Assembly (NCBI GenBank): GCA_040756995.1
Contig: JBFLYK010000018.1
Span: forward strand, 1-64,000
Direction of reading: 5' to 3'
Source of the DNA: BP-133 sp040756995
GTDB lineage: Bacteria > Actinomycetota > Acidimicrobiia > IMCC26256 > BP-133
Length of the DNA stretch: 64,000 nucleotides
The notes below the pieces were generated by a model. The model was given only the letters and a program-made list of their open reading frames with translations. It did not search any database and was not told the origin of the DNA. The stretch's first letter is position 1. Each line of letters opens with the position of its first letter. The position numbers were made by a program, and so were the translations under genes. Positions 41,042-51,586 of the stretch are shown here, piece by piece.

Positions 41042-41877
41042 CCGAGTTCGTCGATCGGGCCCACTGGGCCGCGGCGGGCGTACCACTCGTAGCCGTAGAC
41101 GGCGGCGAAGCCGGCGTCGGGCAGGCGCATGGCCGATGACGTCTCGGGGATCTGGCTGGCGTGGGCGGCCATGGCCCGGCGCTTGGTGGCCAGGACCGGC
41201 CGCACGTCGACGGTGCAGTCGACTTCGACGGTCGACAGACCGAGCGGCGCGGCGGCGAGGCCGAGACCGACGGTTTTTTCCGGGGACGTCCGCCAACCCC
41301 CGGGCTGTCGTTCCGGCTGGGTGGCGATGGTGGCCTCGACGACGAGGTGGGTCTCCACGAAGTGGAGGTACTCCCGGTCGACGGTCGCCTCGTAGACGGT
41401 GGGGACGCCCGCCTCGGCGGCGGCGGCCAGGCCGACGCGGTGCACCTGCACATGGTCGACGTGCCCGTAGATCCCGCGGGCGTCGTAGCCGACCAGGGCC
41501 CGGGCCTGCTCTTCGGCGAGGATCCCGGCCAGCCGGGCGGCGGCCTCCGTGACGGGGGCGTCGGCGAAGGCGCCGACCGGCCGCGGGCCGTCCGGGCCGC
41601 CCAACCCGGAGTCGTGGTAGCCGAGGAACTCGATCCGCTGCGCCCCCAGGAGCTCGGCGGCCTGGGCCGTCTCGCCCGTCCGGCGCACGGCCAGCGGAAC
41701 GTCGGGGCCGATCAGCGCCGAGGTGAGGCCCTGCTCGCCGGCGGTCGCCACCACCAGCACGACCCGCCACCCGGCCGCGGCCAGCAGGGCCATCGTCCCT
41801 CCGGTGAAGATGGCCTCGTCGTCGGGGTGGGCGTGGAAGAAGACGACCGTCCCCGGCGGCTCGAGTTGGGGTTCCAT
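41038..41877 (-). CDS. LmbE/PIG-L-type N-deacetylase, 279 aa
   Basis: Zinc-dependent deacetylase fold: HAHPDDEAIFTGG (the HPDDE zinc motif) and GIYGHVDHVQVHR (third ligand). ATAGEQG and RRTGETAQAAELLG are usual family blocks. Relatives include MshB and Mca of mycothiol metabolism and bacillithiol/teicoplanin deacetylases; here the length fits MshB-like proteins, but the substrate is not determined. It is convergent with GH43. Confidence 0.9.
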   Translation of the reverse strand: MEPQLEPPGTVVFFHAHPDDEAIFTGGTMALLAAAGWRVVLVVATAGEQGLTSALIGPDVPLAVRRTGETAQAAELLGAQRIEFLGYHDSGLGGPDGPRPVGAFADAPVTEAAARLAGILAEEQARALVGYDARGIYGHVDHVQVHRVGLAAAAEAGVPTVYEATVDREYLHFVETHLVVEATIATQPERQPGGWRTSPEKTVGLGLAAAPLGLSTVEVDCTVDVRPVLATKRRAMAAHASQIPETSSAMRLPDAGFAAVYGYEWYARRGPVGPIDELG

Positions 41878-41919
41878 TCACGAATGCTTAGCGCAGCCGC
41901 CGGTGCGATACTGGCGGCC

Positions 41920-42309
41920 GTGACCGAACGCAATGTTCTCGGCGGCGAGCTCGAGCCCTGCGGGACGGATCCCCTCACCGGCTTCTACCGCGACGGCTGC
42001 TGCAACACCGGCCCCGACGACCTGGGAAGCCACACCATCTGCGCCGTGGTGACGGCCGAGTTCCTGGCCCACCAGCGCCGGATCGGAAACGACCTGACGA
42101 CGCCGATGCCCCAGTACCACTTCCCGGGGCTCGTGCCCGGCGACCGGTGGTGCGTGACGGCCATCAACTGGCTGCGGGCCCACCGTGACGGTGTGGCGGC
42201 GCCGGTGGTGCTGGCCTCGACCCACGAGCGGGCCCTGGAGATCGTGCCGCTGGAAGCGCTCCAGGAGCACGCCGTCGATGTCCCCGCCGATCCCAGCGCC
42301 CTCACCTGA
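41920..42309 (+). CDS. DUF2237-family protein, 129 aa
   Basis: Contains the full family signature: NVLGGELEPC, TGFYRDGCCNTG, DLGSHTICAVVTAEFL and PGDRWCVTAINWLRA, with cysteines conserved. The function is unknown. GTG 41920 matches the usual N-terminus; GATACT at 41907-41912, 7 nt upstream, fits a leaderless transcript. The P450 gene starts 5 nt after its stop. Confidence 0.92.
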   Translation: MTERNVLGGELEPCGTDPLTGFYRDGCCNTGPDDLGSHTICAVVTAEFLAHQRRIGNDLTTPMPQYHFPGLVPGDRWCVTAINWLRAHRDGVAAPVVLASTHERALEIVPLEALQEHAVDVPADPSALT

Positions 42310-42313
42310 GACG

Positions 42314-43525
42314 GTGATCACCGGCTGGGCCGGCTTCTCCGGCCCGGACGGCGACGACCCCTACCGTCGTTACGCCGAGGCCCGGCGGGAGGCGCCCGTC
42401 CGGCCGGTGGTGCTGGCCGACGGCCGCCCGGCGTGGATCGTCACCGGCTACGACGAGGCCCGCCAGGCGCTGCTCGATCCCCGGCTGGCCAAGAACATCG
42501 GCAAGGCGCTGGCCGTCCGGCCCGACATCGTGGCGGCCGGCTTCGCCCATCCGTTGTTCGCCCATCACATGCTGTCCGCCGACGGCGACGACCACTCCCG
42601 GCTCCGCCGCCTGGCCAGCGGCGGGTTCTCGGCCTCCCGGATGGCGGCGCTGCGGCCCCGGGTGCAGGCCATCGTCGACGGTCTCCTCGACGACCTCGAG
42701 CGGGTGCCGGCCGGGGAATCCGTCGACCTGGTGGCCGCCTTCACGCTGCCGTTGCCGATGACGGTGATCTCCGAGATGCTCGGTGTGCCGGTGGAGGACC
42801 GGCCCCGGGTGCGGGCGTGGTTCGACGCCGTGTTCGCCACGCCGATCTCCCCGGCCGGTGATGCCGAAGCCCGGGCGGCGGCCGACGCCATCTACGCCTA
42901 TCTCGGCGACCTGGTGGCGGCCAAGCGGGCCGAGCCGGCCGACGATCTGATTTCGGTGCTGAGTGCCTCGGTGGACGGCGACCGCCTCGACGAGGAGGAG
43001 CTGCTCTCGACCGCCTGGCTGCTGATCATCGCCGGCCACGACACCACCGTGAACCTGATCGGCAACGGGCTCGTGGCCCTCTTCCGCCATCCCGACCAGC
43101 TGGCCCGCCTGCGGAGCGACCTCTCGCTGGTGCCGGCGGCGGTGGAGGAGTTCCTCCGCTACGACGGGCCCGTCCAGCACACCACCTTCCGGATGACCAC
43201 CGAGCCGGTGACGATCGGCGGTGTGGAGATCCCGGCCCACGAGCAGGTCCTCGTGGTGGTGGCGGCCGCCAACCGGGATCCCGACCACTTCGCCGAGCCC
43301 GACCGGCTCGACATCGGCCGGACCGACAACCGCCACGTCGCCTTCGGGCACGGCCTCCACTTCTGCCTCGGCGCGCCGCTGGCCCGCCTCGAGGGCGAGA
43401 TCGCCTTCAGGTCACTGTTGCAGCGCTTCCCGGCGCTGCGGCCGGCCGTGCCGCTGGACGAGTTCCACTGGACGTACCGGGTGGTGCTCCGGGGCCTCGA
43501 CGGCCTGCCGGTGTTCCTGCGGTAG
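42314..43525 (+). CDS. cytochrome P450, 403 aa
   Basis: Soluble bacterial P450 monooxygenase. I-helix oxygen-binding motif AGHDTTVN, K-helix EEFLR (ExxR), and heme loop FGHGLHFCLGAPLAR with the axial Cys are all intact. Length is normal. No ferredoxin or reductase gene is adjacent, so it must use partners encoded elsewhere. It is 5 nt behind DUF2237, an operon. The substrate is unknown. Confidence 0.95.
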   Translation: MITGWAGFSGPDGDDPYRRYAEARREAPVRPVVLADGRPAWIVTGYDEARQALLDPRLAKNIGKALAVRPDIVAAGFAHPLFAHHMLSADGDDHSRLRRLASGGFSASRMAALRPRVQAIVDGLLDDLERVPAGESVDLVAAFTLPLPMTVISEMLGVPVEDRPRVRAWFDAVFATPISPAGDAEARAAADAIYAYLGDLVAAKRAEPADDLISVLSASVDGDRLDEEELLSTAWLLIIAGHDTTVNLIGNGLVALFRHPDQLARLRSDLSLVPAAVEEFLRYDGPVQHTTFRMTTEPVTIGGVEIPAHEQVLVVVAAANRDPDHFAEPDRLDIGRTDNRHVAFGHGLHFCLGAPLARLEGEIAFRSLLQRFPALRPAVPLDEFHWTYRVVLRGLDGLPVFLR

Positions 43526-43537
43526 GCGGCCGGCGGG

Positions 43538-45139
43538 CTAGCGGCTCGCCCGGTCGTCGACGATCGCGTCGCCTTCGGGCCAGCTTTCCAGCAGCCGGCG
43601 CTTCTGGACCTTGCCGACGTCGTTGCTGGGCAGCGGCTCCGTCCGCAGCCACCACGACTCCGGCAGCTCGAAATAGGCGAGGTGCTCGGCGGCGAAGGTG
43701 CGAAGGTCGTTGACCGTCACGGTGCTGCCGGCGTCGAGAACCACGGCCGCGGCGACGATCTCGCCCAGGTCGGGATCGGGCCGGCCGCAGACGGCCACGT
43801 CGCGGATCTCGGGGTGGCGCAGCAGCACGTTCTCGACATGGGGGGCGGCGATGTTCTCCCCGCCCCGGATGATGAGGTCCTTCACCCGTCCGGTGATGAA
43901 CAGGTAGCCGTCGTCGTCGAGGTGGCCGAGGTCGCCGGTGTGGACCCAGCCGTCGTCGTCGATCGTGCCGTCGGAGGACTGGCCCCAGTACCCGAGCATC
44001 TGGGTTGGGGTGCGGGCGACGACCTCGCCCGTCCCCTTTTCGTCGGGCCGTTCGATGCGCAGCTCGACCAGCGGCAGGGCCCGTCCGGCGGTGCCCGGCC
44101 GCTCGACGAGATCCCGGCCCGATGCGGCGGTCAGTGTCCCGCCCCCTTCGGAGAGGCCGTAGACCTGCGACACACCCCGTTCCACGTTGGGGAAGCGGGT
44201 CTTGATGCGGGTCACCAGCTCCGGTGGGACGGGGGAACCGCCGAGCGAGATCGCTCTGACGGAGGTCAGGTCGCGGCCCTCGATCGACGGATCGTTGAGC
44301 ACCCGGTTGACCATGGTCGGGACGCCGCCCCAGCGGTGCACCTGCTCGGCTTCGATCAGGTCGAGGACTTCGGTGGGGTCGAAGCGGCCCTTGGGGAACA
44401 GGAGCGTGCCGCCGAGGAGCAGCTGGCGGACGAGGGCCTGCACGCCGCCGATGTGGAACAGGGGGCCGGTCTGGAGCGCGACCTCGCGGGGAAAGTCGAG
44501 GCCCAGCGTGTGGGGCAGCTGGCGGGTGACGTGGAGCAGCATGTGCTGGAGAGCGATGACCGAGCGGTGGGGGAGCACGGCGCCCTTCGGCGGCCCGCTG
44601 GTGCCGGAGGTGAACAGGATCATGGCGGGTTCGTCCTCGCCGGCGAGGGCCGGAGGCGGGCTCAGCGGCTGGTGGCCGCGGGTCTGGGCCGCCATGTCCT
44701 CGAGCTCCAGGACGGGTGTGGTGGCGGGAACCAGCTTGGCGGAACGGGGATCGGCCAGCACCAGGGCGACGTCGACGACGCCGAGGGCGTGCTGCAGCTC
44801 GGCTTCGCTCCACCAGGGGTTGGCCAGCACGACGACGGCTCCGGCGGCCAGCGTGGCCCAGTAGCCGACGATCCACTCCACGGAGTTGAAGGCCAGCAGC
44901 ATCACCCGGTCGCCGGGGCCGACGCCGTGGTCGCCCAGCACCGCCGCCGCCCGGGGCACGAGGTCGAGGAACTCGTCGTAGGTGACCCGCTGGTCGCCCC
45001 GTATGAGGTGGACCCGGTCGCCCCAGTGGCGGACGTCGTCGAGCAGTTGGGCGGCGTTGCGGCGGCGGGGCTCGTAGACGAGGAACGGAATGCCGTCCTC
45101 GCGCCGGACGATGTCGGTGCCCCAAGGGAAGCGACTCAT
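43538..45139 (-). CDS. AMP-forming acyl-CoA synthetase/ligase, 533 aa
   Basis: Adenylate-forming enzyme. A3 motif ILFTSGTSGPPKGAV, A5 region VYGLSEGG, A7/A8 VHTGDLGHLDDDGYLFITGR and the C-terminal catalytic Lys (NDVGKVQKRRLL) are present. It activates a carboxylic acid as acyl-AMP and transfers it to CoA; the substrate cannot be assigned. TAAGAA six bases before the ATG is a weak leaderless-type -10. It is convergent with the P450 gene, 12 nt apart. Confidence 0.93.
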   Translation of the reverse strand: MSRFPWGTDIVRREDGIPFLVYEPRRRNAAQLLDDVRHWGDRVHLIRGDQRVTYDEFLDLVPRAAAVLGDHGVGPGDRVMLLAFNSVEWIVGYWATLAAGAVVVLANPWWSEAELQHALGVVDVALVLADPRSAKLVPATTPVLELEDMAAQTRGHQPLSPPPALAGEDEPAMILFTSGTSGPPKGAVLPHRSVIALQHMLLHVTRQLPHTLGLDFPREVALQTGPLFHIGGVQALVRQLLLGGTLLFPKGRFDPTEVLDLIEAEQVHRWGGVPTMVNRVLNDPSIEGRDLTSVRAISLGGSPVPPELVTRIKTRFPNVERGVSQVYGLSEGGGTLTAASGRDLVERPGTAGRALPLVELRIERPDEKGTGEVVARTPTQMLGYWGQSSDGTIDDDGWVHTGDLGHLDDDGYLFITGRVKDLIIRGGENIAAPHVENVLLRHPEIRDVAVCGRPDPDLGEIVAAAVVLDAGSTVTVNDLRTFAAEHLAYFELPESWWLRTEPLPSNDVGKVQKRRLLESWPEGDAIVDDRASR

Positions 45140-45232
45140 GGGGGATTCTTAGTGGAAGGCCGGTGAATGATTCACACCTGGATGGGTGAGGACGTGGCTC
45201 GTCGGGTTGCGCCGGGGCATCATGACGGTCCG

Positions 45233-46084
45233 ATGGGGCGAACCGTCCGGTGCCTGACGATGGCTGTCGTGCTGCTGCTGGTGGCGGCGGGGGCCGGCGC
45301 GGTCCCGGTGCGGGAGGCGTGGCCCCTGACGGTCGATCCGCCGCCGGTGCTGGTCCGCCCGCAGGGTTCCCAGGGCGGCTTCTGGCGGCTCACGTTCTCC
45401 GACGAGTTCGACGGAGCGGGAATCGACCCGTCCAAGTGGTCGAACGGGTTCGGGTGGGGCGACACGGCGGCGAACTTCGCCGCCTGGTGCGACCCCACTG
45501 CCAACGTGGTGGTGCAGGGCGGTGCGCTGCTGCAGCGGGCCGACCGGTTGCCGGCGCCGGTGAACGGCAAGCTCTACAGCGGCGCCTGCCTGCACACGAA
45601 GCACTCGTTCGCCCAGCTCTACGGCTACTGGGAGGCCCGCATCCGGGTGCCGGCCGGCCAGGGGCTGTGGAGTGCGTTCTGGGGCAAGCCGGCTGACGAG
45701 TCGTGGCCTCCGGAGCTCGACGTTGAAGAGGTCGGCGGCCACCGGCCCGACACGGTGATCATGACGAACCACTGGCGGGACGGCTCCGGTCACCGGCAGG
45801 ACACCCATCGCTGGCGGGGTCCCGATTTCTCCGAGGACTACCACGTCTTCGGCGCGGAGTGGTCGCCCGACGAGATCGTCTGGTACGTCGACGGGGTGGA
45901 ACGGGCCCGCACGACGGCGGGTGCCGGCGAGATGGCCGCTGGTGGCCCCTTCTACGCCCTGCTCAATCTCCAGGTCGGTCTGCGGGGTTCGGCGCAACCG
46001 TCGGCGGCGACCCGGTTTCCGGCCTATCAGCTGGTCGACTACGTCCGGATCTGGGACCGGCCGTTCAACCTGCTGACGCCGTAA
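45233..46084 (+). CDS. secreted glycoside hydrolase family 16 protein, 283 aa
   Basis: Signal peptide (CLTMAVVLLLVAAGAGA) followed by a jelly-roll domain starting WRLTFSDEFDG. The GH16 active site ELDVEEV provides the two catalytic glutamates and the middle Asp (ExDxxE). GYWEARIRVPAGQGLWSAFW and YHVFGAEWSPDEIVWYVDG are diagnostic. Probably an endo-beta-glucanase or similar on beta-1,3-linked polysaccharide. ATG 45233 is chosen for the signal peptide; earlier in-frame starts (45167) exist. Confidence 0.93.
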   Translation: MGRTVRCLTMAVVLLLVAAGAGAVPVREAWPLTVDPPPVLVRPQGSQGGFWRLTFSDEFDGAGIDPSKWSNGFGWGDTAANFAAWCDPTANVVVQGGALLQRADRLPAPVNGKLYSGACLHTKHSFAQLYGYWEARIRVPAGQGLWSAFWGKPADESWPPELDVEEVGGHRPDTVIMTNHWRDGSGHRQDTHRWRGPDFSEDYHVFGAEWSPDEIVWYVDGVERARTTAGAGEMAAGGPFYALLNLQVGLRGSAQPSAATRFPAYQLVDYVRIWDRPFNLLTP

Positions 46085-46095
46085 CGGTTCCGGGC

Positions 46096-47004
<909 letters not shown>

Positions 47005-47006
47005 CG

Positions 47007-48173
47007 CTACCGGGCGGCGGGAACGACGCGGATGGGCAGAGCTCCGAGGCCATGGAGCGTGTTGTTGACGGTCCAGCGCGGTTCACCCGTCACCTCGAAC
47101 CGGTTCACCCGGTCGGCGAGCGCCGCCAGGAGCGAGTGAGCCTCGATGCGGGCGAGATGCATGCCGACGCACAGATGCACGCCGCGGCCGAAGGCGACGT
47201 GACCCGGACCGTGGCGCCGGATGTCGAAGGCGTCAGCGTTGTCGAAGCGCCGCTCGTCACGGTTGGCGGAGCCGTACATGACGAGCACCTTCGTACCTTC
47301 CTTGAGGGGCACGCCGGCCAGATCGCATTCCTCGGTGACGTGCCGGGTGAAGTAGTGCACGGGGGAGTGGAGCCGCAGGACTTCATTGAAGGCGGTCGGG
47401 ATCAGCGCCCGGTCACCCCGGAGCTCGTCCCACTGGTCGGGGTGCCGGGCGAAGAGCAGTACGGCACTGGCGAGGGCGTTGACGGTCGTGTCGATGCCCG
47501 GCCAGGTGTAGGTGACGATGAGCCCCGGCAGGCCGATGTCCCACAGCTGCGCACCGCGGCGGCCGGGAAGAAGGCGGTCCGCCTCGGCGCCCAGGGCCCG
47601 GCTGGCGATCTCCGCCGCGGCCTGGAACCCGTCGGTCGCCCGCTCGCCGGGCGGGCCGAAGATGTTGAAGGCCCGCTCGGCGAGGGCCGGGTAGTCGTCA
47701 CGCCCTTCCTCGGGAAGCCCGAGGAGGTCGGCCACCACCGTGAGACTGTACGGCCGGCAGAGATCCGCCACGGCGTCGAAGCAGCCCGCTTCAACCACCT
47801 GCTCGGCGAAGCGCGCCGCCGTCGCCTGCACCTCGGGGACGGTGTCGGCCAAGGCGTCGGACCAGAGCTGCTCGACCAGCGGCTTGCGGTACTGGTCGTG
47901 GGCCGGCGGATCACTGCAGATCGTGTTCTCGCCCAGGTACGAGTTGAGGGTGTCGTCCAGGCCCACGCCCCGAGCCGACGAGAATCGCCGCCAGTCGGCC
48001 AGCACCGCCTGCACCGGCTCGAACCGGGGCACGGCGGCCACCCCGTACCGCTCGAGCCACACGACGGGTCCCAGTGCCCGCAACTCGGCGAAGACGGGAT
48101 ACGGATCAAGCAGAACGTCGTCCGCCCACAGATCGACATCCGATGCCGGACACCCCAGCGGCCGCTCCCCCAC
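47007..48173 (-). CDS. cytochrome P450, 388 aa
   Basis: Second P450, not a close copy of the first. Heme loop FGRGVHLCVGMHLAR with axial Cys, K-helix NEVLR, and an I-helix of WPGIDTTVN in which the usual Ala-Gly pair is replaced by Pro-Gly. The GTG start has TAGGAT 6 nt upstream (48180-48185), a leaderless -10 that overlaps the stop codon of the upstream membrane protein gene. psuG follows in the same transcript. Confidence 0.93.
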   Translation of the reverse strand: MGERPLGCPASDVDLWADDVLLDPYPVFAELRALGPVVWLERYGVAAVPRFEPVQAVLADWRRFSSARGVGLDDTLNSYLGENTICSDPPAHDQYRKPLVEQLWSDALADTVPEVQATAARFAEQVVEAGCFDAVADLCRPYSLTVVADLLGLPEEGRDDYPALAERAFNIFGPPGERATDGFQAAAEIASRALGAEADRLLPGRRGAQLWDIGLPGLIVTYTWPGIDTTVNALASAVLLFARHPDQWDELRGDRALIPTAFNEVLRLHSPVHYFTRHVTEECDLAGVPLKEGTKVLVMYGSANRDERRFDNADAFDIRRHGPGHVAFGRGVHLCVGMHLARIEAHSLLAALADRVNRFEVTGEPRWTVNNTLHGLGALPIRVVPAAR

Positions 48174-48182
48174 GGCCGCATC

Positions 48183-49058
48183 CTATTTCGTCGAACCCGA
48201 AAGGCTCGGCGCCGGGTCCGGGATGGGCCTCGGGCCGCCGGAGGGGGGAGCGGGGGGCAGGGCGGCCAGGCCGAGGCGCCAGGCCCGGGCGCCCAGCAGG
48301 GCGCCGATGCCGGCGCAGAAGAGGAATACCGCCGGGGCGATCATCGGGCCGACGGCGGCCACGGCGATGGCGCCCAGGGCGGCGAGACGGGGTTCGCCGA
48401 GCTTCGTCATGAGGTAGGGCAGCCCCCAACCGAAAAGGGCCCAGAAGACGCCGGCCCGCAGGGCCCAGCGGCCACCCCGGGAGAGCACCTTCGGTCGGTC
48501 CGAGGCCGTGAGCATGCCGAGAGCGAGAAGCGTGACGGCGACCAGCGCGGCCAGGCCGAACAGCTCCCGGGTCCGCTCCGGGAGCCAGCCGAGCTTCGGC
48601 AGGTGCCGGGTGGGCAGATCGACGGACAGCGACGGCGCGGCCGGGAACGACCCGGCCAGGTCGGGGCGGGCGGCCAGCAGGGCGTCGCGGCCGGCATCGG
48701 CGATGGGGGAGACGTCGACGGTGACGGGACCGTCGTACTGGCCGACGAGGCGCTGATGGGAACGCAGCACCGCGGTTTTCAGGGCGGCCATCGCCCGGGG
48801 ATCCTCGAGCGCCCGGTGGGCCACGGCGTCGATCTCGTCCGGCGAGATCGGGCTACCGGGCGGCAACGCCTGGTGCAGGGCGTTGGCCAGGCCCTCGGCC
48901 ACCGCGTCCTGGATGACGGGCTGCCCGATCAGCGTGTCGGCGATCCGCTCGGACCGGTCGACATCGAGCACGGTGTAGCGGGCGGCGAACGCCCACCAGG
49001 CGACACTGGCGGCGACGAGGCCGATCGTGACGAGGATGGAAGCGGCGGCGCGGCGCAT
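48183..49058 (-). CDS. membrane protein with large external loop, 291 aa
   Basis: One N-terminal helix (ILVTIGLVAASVAWWAF), an external soluble region (about 30-165) with helices such as IADTLIGQPVIQDAVAEGLA and a VTVDVSPIADAGRDALL segment, then three C-terminal helices (LFGLAALVAVTLLALGML; ALGAIAVAAVGPMIAPAVFLF). The layout matches actinobacterial membrane proteins with a periplasmic domain after helix one; function unknown. The Pro-rich tail is cytoplasmic. Confidence 0.75.
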   Translation of the reverse strand: MRRAAASILVTIGLVAASVAWWAFAARYTVLDVDRSERIADTLIGQPVIQDAVAEGLANALHQALPPGSPISPDEIDAVAHRALEDPRAMAALKTAVLRSHQRLVGQYDGPVTVDVSPIADAGRDALLAARPDLAGSFPAAPSLSVDLPTRHLPKLGWLPERTRELFGLAALVAVTLLALGMLTASDRPKVLSRGGRWALRAGVFWALFGWGLPYLMTKLGEPRLAALGAIAVAAVGPMIAPAVFLFCAGIGALLGARAWRLGLAALPPAPPSGGPRPIPDPAPSLSGSTK

Positions 49059-49147
49059 TTGCCGCCTTATCGGCGGGCCGCCGCCTCAACCTGAGCGGGC
49101 TACGACCGGGTTGCACCGCTCCGACGACCGGCCGGCACAGCCGGCTC

Positions 49148-49462
49148 TCAGGTCGTGCTGGGCACGCCCTCCCGGCGAAGCCGGGAGTAGACCATCAGCG
49201 AGCCGATAGGGCCGAGGACGATGACGGTGATGGCGTACTTCCACGTCCAGCGCATGTCGGCCCGCACGCCGAGGACCATGGCGGCGAAGGCGAGGAAGAT
49301 CATGCCGTGCACCGAGCCCATGAGGAGCCGCCCCGGCCGGTTGCCCGTCACCCAGAAGTAGAAGAGCACGCAGTAGGTGATCGTCTCGGTGAGCGAGGCC
49401 CACCGCAGGGGGACGAGCTTGCGCTCCAGCTCGGTGGTCGTCGAATCGGCGAAATCAGGCAC
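49148..49462 (-). CDS. DUF3817-family membrane protein, 104 aa
   Basis: Three predicted helices with the family pattern LRWASLTETITYCVLFYFWV, GSVHGMIFLAFAAMVLG and YAITVIVLGPIGSLMVY. Found widely in actinobacteria; function unknown. It is divergent from the exported hydrolase with a 73-bp gap. Confidence 0.9.
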   Translation of the reverse strand: MPDFADSTTTELERKLVPLRWASLTETITYCVLFYFWVTGNRPGRLLMGSVHGMIFLAFAAMVLGVRADMRWTWKYAITVIVLGPIGSLMVYSRLRREGVPSTT

Positions 49463-49535
49463 GCACGCAGCCTAGGGGAGGCCGGTCTGACCGACCTGAA
49501 CCGGACGGCGCCGTCGCCGCTTGTACCGTGGAGCC

Positions 49536-51155
49536 GTGCACCGCTTGACCCCCCTGCTGGTGGCTGCCGCCCTCGTGGCGGGCGCGGCGTGCTCCGGGGA
49601 CGGGAACGGAAAGGACAAGGCGGCCGCGTCCGTCACGACCGGCCCGACCACCACGACCACGGCCGAGGCGACCACCACCACGACGGTGGCCCCCTCCACC
49701 ACGACGGCCACCGCCGCCCCCGCCTCCACCACCGCGGCCAAGCCGGCGCCACCACCGGCGCCGCCCCCCACCTCACCCGGCGGCCTCAGCTGGAAGGCCT
49801 GCGGCGCCCTCCAGTGCGCCAGCCTCGCCGTCCCCCGGGACTACGCCGACCCCAACGGGCCGACCATCACCCTGGCTCTGGCCCGCAAGCCGGCCCGCGC
49901 CCCGGCGGCCCGCATCGGCTCGCTGCTCATCAATCCCGGCGGGCCGGGGAACTCCGGCGTCAGCGGTCTGCCCAACGAGCTGCGCTCCCTCACCGCCACC
50001 CTCCAGAACCGTTTCGACATCGTCTCGTGGGACCCCCGGGGCGTCCAGCGCAGCGCGCCCGTCCGCTGCTCCGATCCCAACGCCCAACCCGGCGGAGGCG
50101 GCGGCGACGGCGGCGGCTCCACCATCGACCCGGCGCCGACGAACCCCGAAGACCAGCGGATCCTGGCCGAGGCCTACAAGGCGGTCGGCGAAGCGTGCCT
50201 CAAATGGAGCGGCGACCTGCTCCGACACGTCGGCACCGACAGCACCGTGGAGGATCTCGAGCGCATCCGCATCGCCCTCGGCGAAGAGAAGCTGACCTTC
50301 ATCGGCCACTCGGCCGGGACGCTCATCGGCGCCGTCTACGCCGACCGCTACCCGCAGCGGGTCCGGGCCTTTCTCCTCGACGGGCCGATCGACCCCAGCC
50401 TCACCCTCGACCAGATGACCCTGGCCCAGGCCAAGGGGTTCGAGGCCGCCCTCCGATCGTTCTTCGCCTACTGCGACAAGACCGCCACCTGCAAATGGCG
50501 CCCCGCCAACCCCGACCGCACCCAGGCGTTGCTCGATCTCATGGACCGCATCCGCCGGCAGCCGCTCAAGGCCTCACAGAACCGCATCGTCGGCGTCGAC
50601 ACCTTCGTCAACGGCATCATGAGCCGGCTCACCGCCCGTTCCAAGTGGCCGTCGCTCGGTGACGCCCTGGCCGCCGCCGAGCGCGGCGACGGCTCACCGC
50701 TGGCCACGCTGGCCAGCAGCTACCAGAACGCCGGCGCCACCAACGCCGCCGACGCCCGCCAGTCCATCCTCTGTCTCGACCACCCGGCGCCGCGCCAGCT
50801 CGAGGCCTACCCGCCGCTGGCCGAAGCGTCCAAGGCCCATGCCCCCGTGTTCGGCCCGGTGTTCACCTGGGCGGCGCTGTCCTGCGGGATGTGGTCGGTG
50901 CCGGCCACGCTCGAACCGAAGCCGACGAAAGCGGCCGGTGCGCCGCCGATCGTCGTCGTCGGCACCACCGGCGACCCGGCCACGCCGCAGGCCTGGGCCG
51001 AGGCGCTGGCCGGCCAGCTGGAACGCGGCGTCCTCGTGCTGCGCCAGGGCGCGGACCACGTCGCCTACTACTACTCGGCCTGCGTCCGCCGGCTGGCCGA
51101 CGCCTACCTCGTCGACGGGCGGCCGCCCGCTTCCGGCACCGTCTGCGCCTCCTGA
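49536..51155 (+). CDS. exported alpha/beta-hydrolase, TAP/SlpD-type lipoprotein, 539 aa
   Basis: Signal peptide with lipobox (VAGAAC), a Thr-rich spacer of about 50 residues, and a peptidase-like alpha/beta-hydrolase domain. LLINPGGPGNSG is the oxyanion loop; the nucleophile elbow is GHSAGTL; the acid lies in GTTGDPATP and the His in GADHVAYYY. This resembles tripeptidyl aminopeptidases secreted by Streptomyces and mycobacterial exported hydrolases. TACCGT (49524-49529) 6 nt before the GTG suggests a leaderless transcript. Confidence 0.93.
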   Translation: MHRLTPLLVAAALVAGAACSGDGNGKDKAAASVTTGPTTTTTAEATTTTTVAPSTTTATAAPASTTAAKPAPPPAPPPTSPGGLSWKACGALQCASLAVPRDYADPNGPTITLALARKPARAPAARIGSLLINPGGPGNSGVSGLPNELRSLTATLQNRFDIVSWDPRGVQRSAPVRCSDPNAQPGGGGGDGGGSTIDPAPTNPEDQRILAEAYKAVGEACLKWSGDLLRHVGTDSTVEDLERIRIALGEEKLTFIGHSAGTLIGAVYADRYPQRVRAFLLDGPIDPSLTLDQMTLAQAKGFEAALRSFFAYCDKTATCKWRPANPDRTQALLDLMDRIRRQPLKASQNRIVGVDTFVNGIMSRLTARSKWPSLGDALAAAERGDGSPLATLASSYQNAGATNAADARQSILCLDHPAPRQLEAYPPLAEASKAHAPVFGPVFTWAALSCGMWSVPATLEPKPTKAAGAPPIVVVGTTGDPATPQAWAEALAGQLERGVLVLRQGADHVAYYYSACVRRLADAYLVDGRPPASGTVCAS

Positions 51156-51196
51156 AAGCCGGTTCACCCTCCCAGGTTCCGGGTATCCCAACCGGC

Positions 51197-51586
51197 ATGG
51201 CGAGTAACAGCACAGAGTTCCACGAGGCGGAGGAACTGCTCCGGCCGCAGACCAAGGAGCATCACCGGGCCATCGTGTCGCTGATGGAGGAGCTGGAGGC
51301 CGTCGACTGGTACGACCAGCGCATCGACGCCACCGGGGATCCCGAGCTGCGGGCCATCCTGACCCACAACCGCGACGAGGAGAAGGAGCACGCCGCCATG
51401 ACGCTCGAATGGCTCCGCCGTCGCGACCCCGAGCTCGACCACTTCCTCCGCCTCTACCTGTTCACCGAAGAGCCGATCACCGGAATCGAAGAGAAGGTCG
51501 AAGCCGAAGGCAACGGCGCGGCAACCCCGGCCGGCCACGGAGCGAGCCTCGGGATCGGCAGCCTGCGCGGAAGGAGCAATCGATGA
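51197..51586 (+). CDS. encapsulated ferritin-like protein (EncFtn), 129 aa
   Basis: Two-helix ferritin that assembles as a ring and oxidises Fe(II) inside an encapsulin shell. Core: KEHHRAIVSLMEELEAVDWY and ILTHNRDEEKEHAAMTLEWL, which supply the metal-binding Glu/Glu/His set. After a Gly-rich linker the C-terminus reads ASLGIGSLRGRSNR, an encapsulation peptide of the LGIGSLR type that docks in the shell. ATGA overlap with encapsulin. There is no Shine-Dalgarno at the ATG; TATCCC lies 7 nt upstream. Confidence 0.95.
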   Translation: MASNSTEFHEAEELLRPQTKEHHRAIVSLMEELEAVDWYDQRIDATGDPELRAILTHNRDEEKEHAAMTLEWLRRRDPELDHFLRLYLFTEEPITGIEEKVEAEGNGAATPAGHGASLGIGSLRGRSNR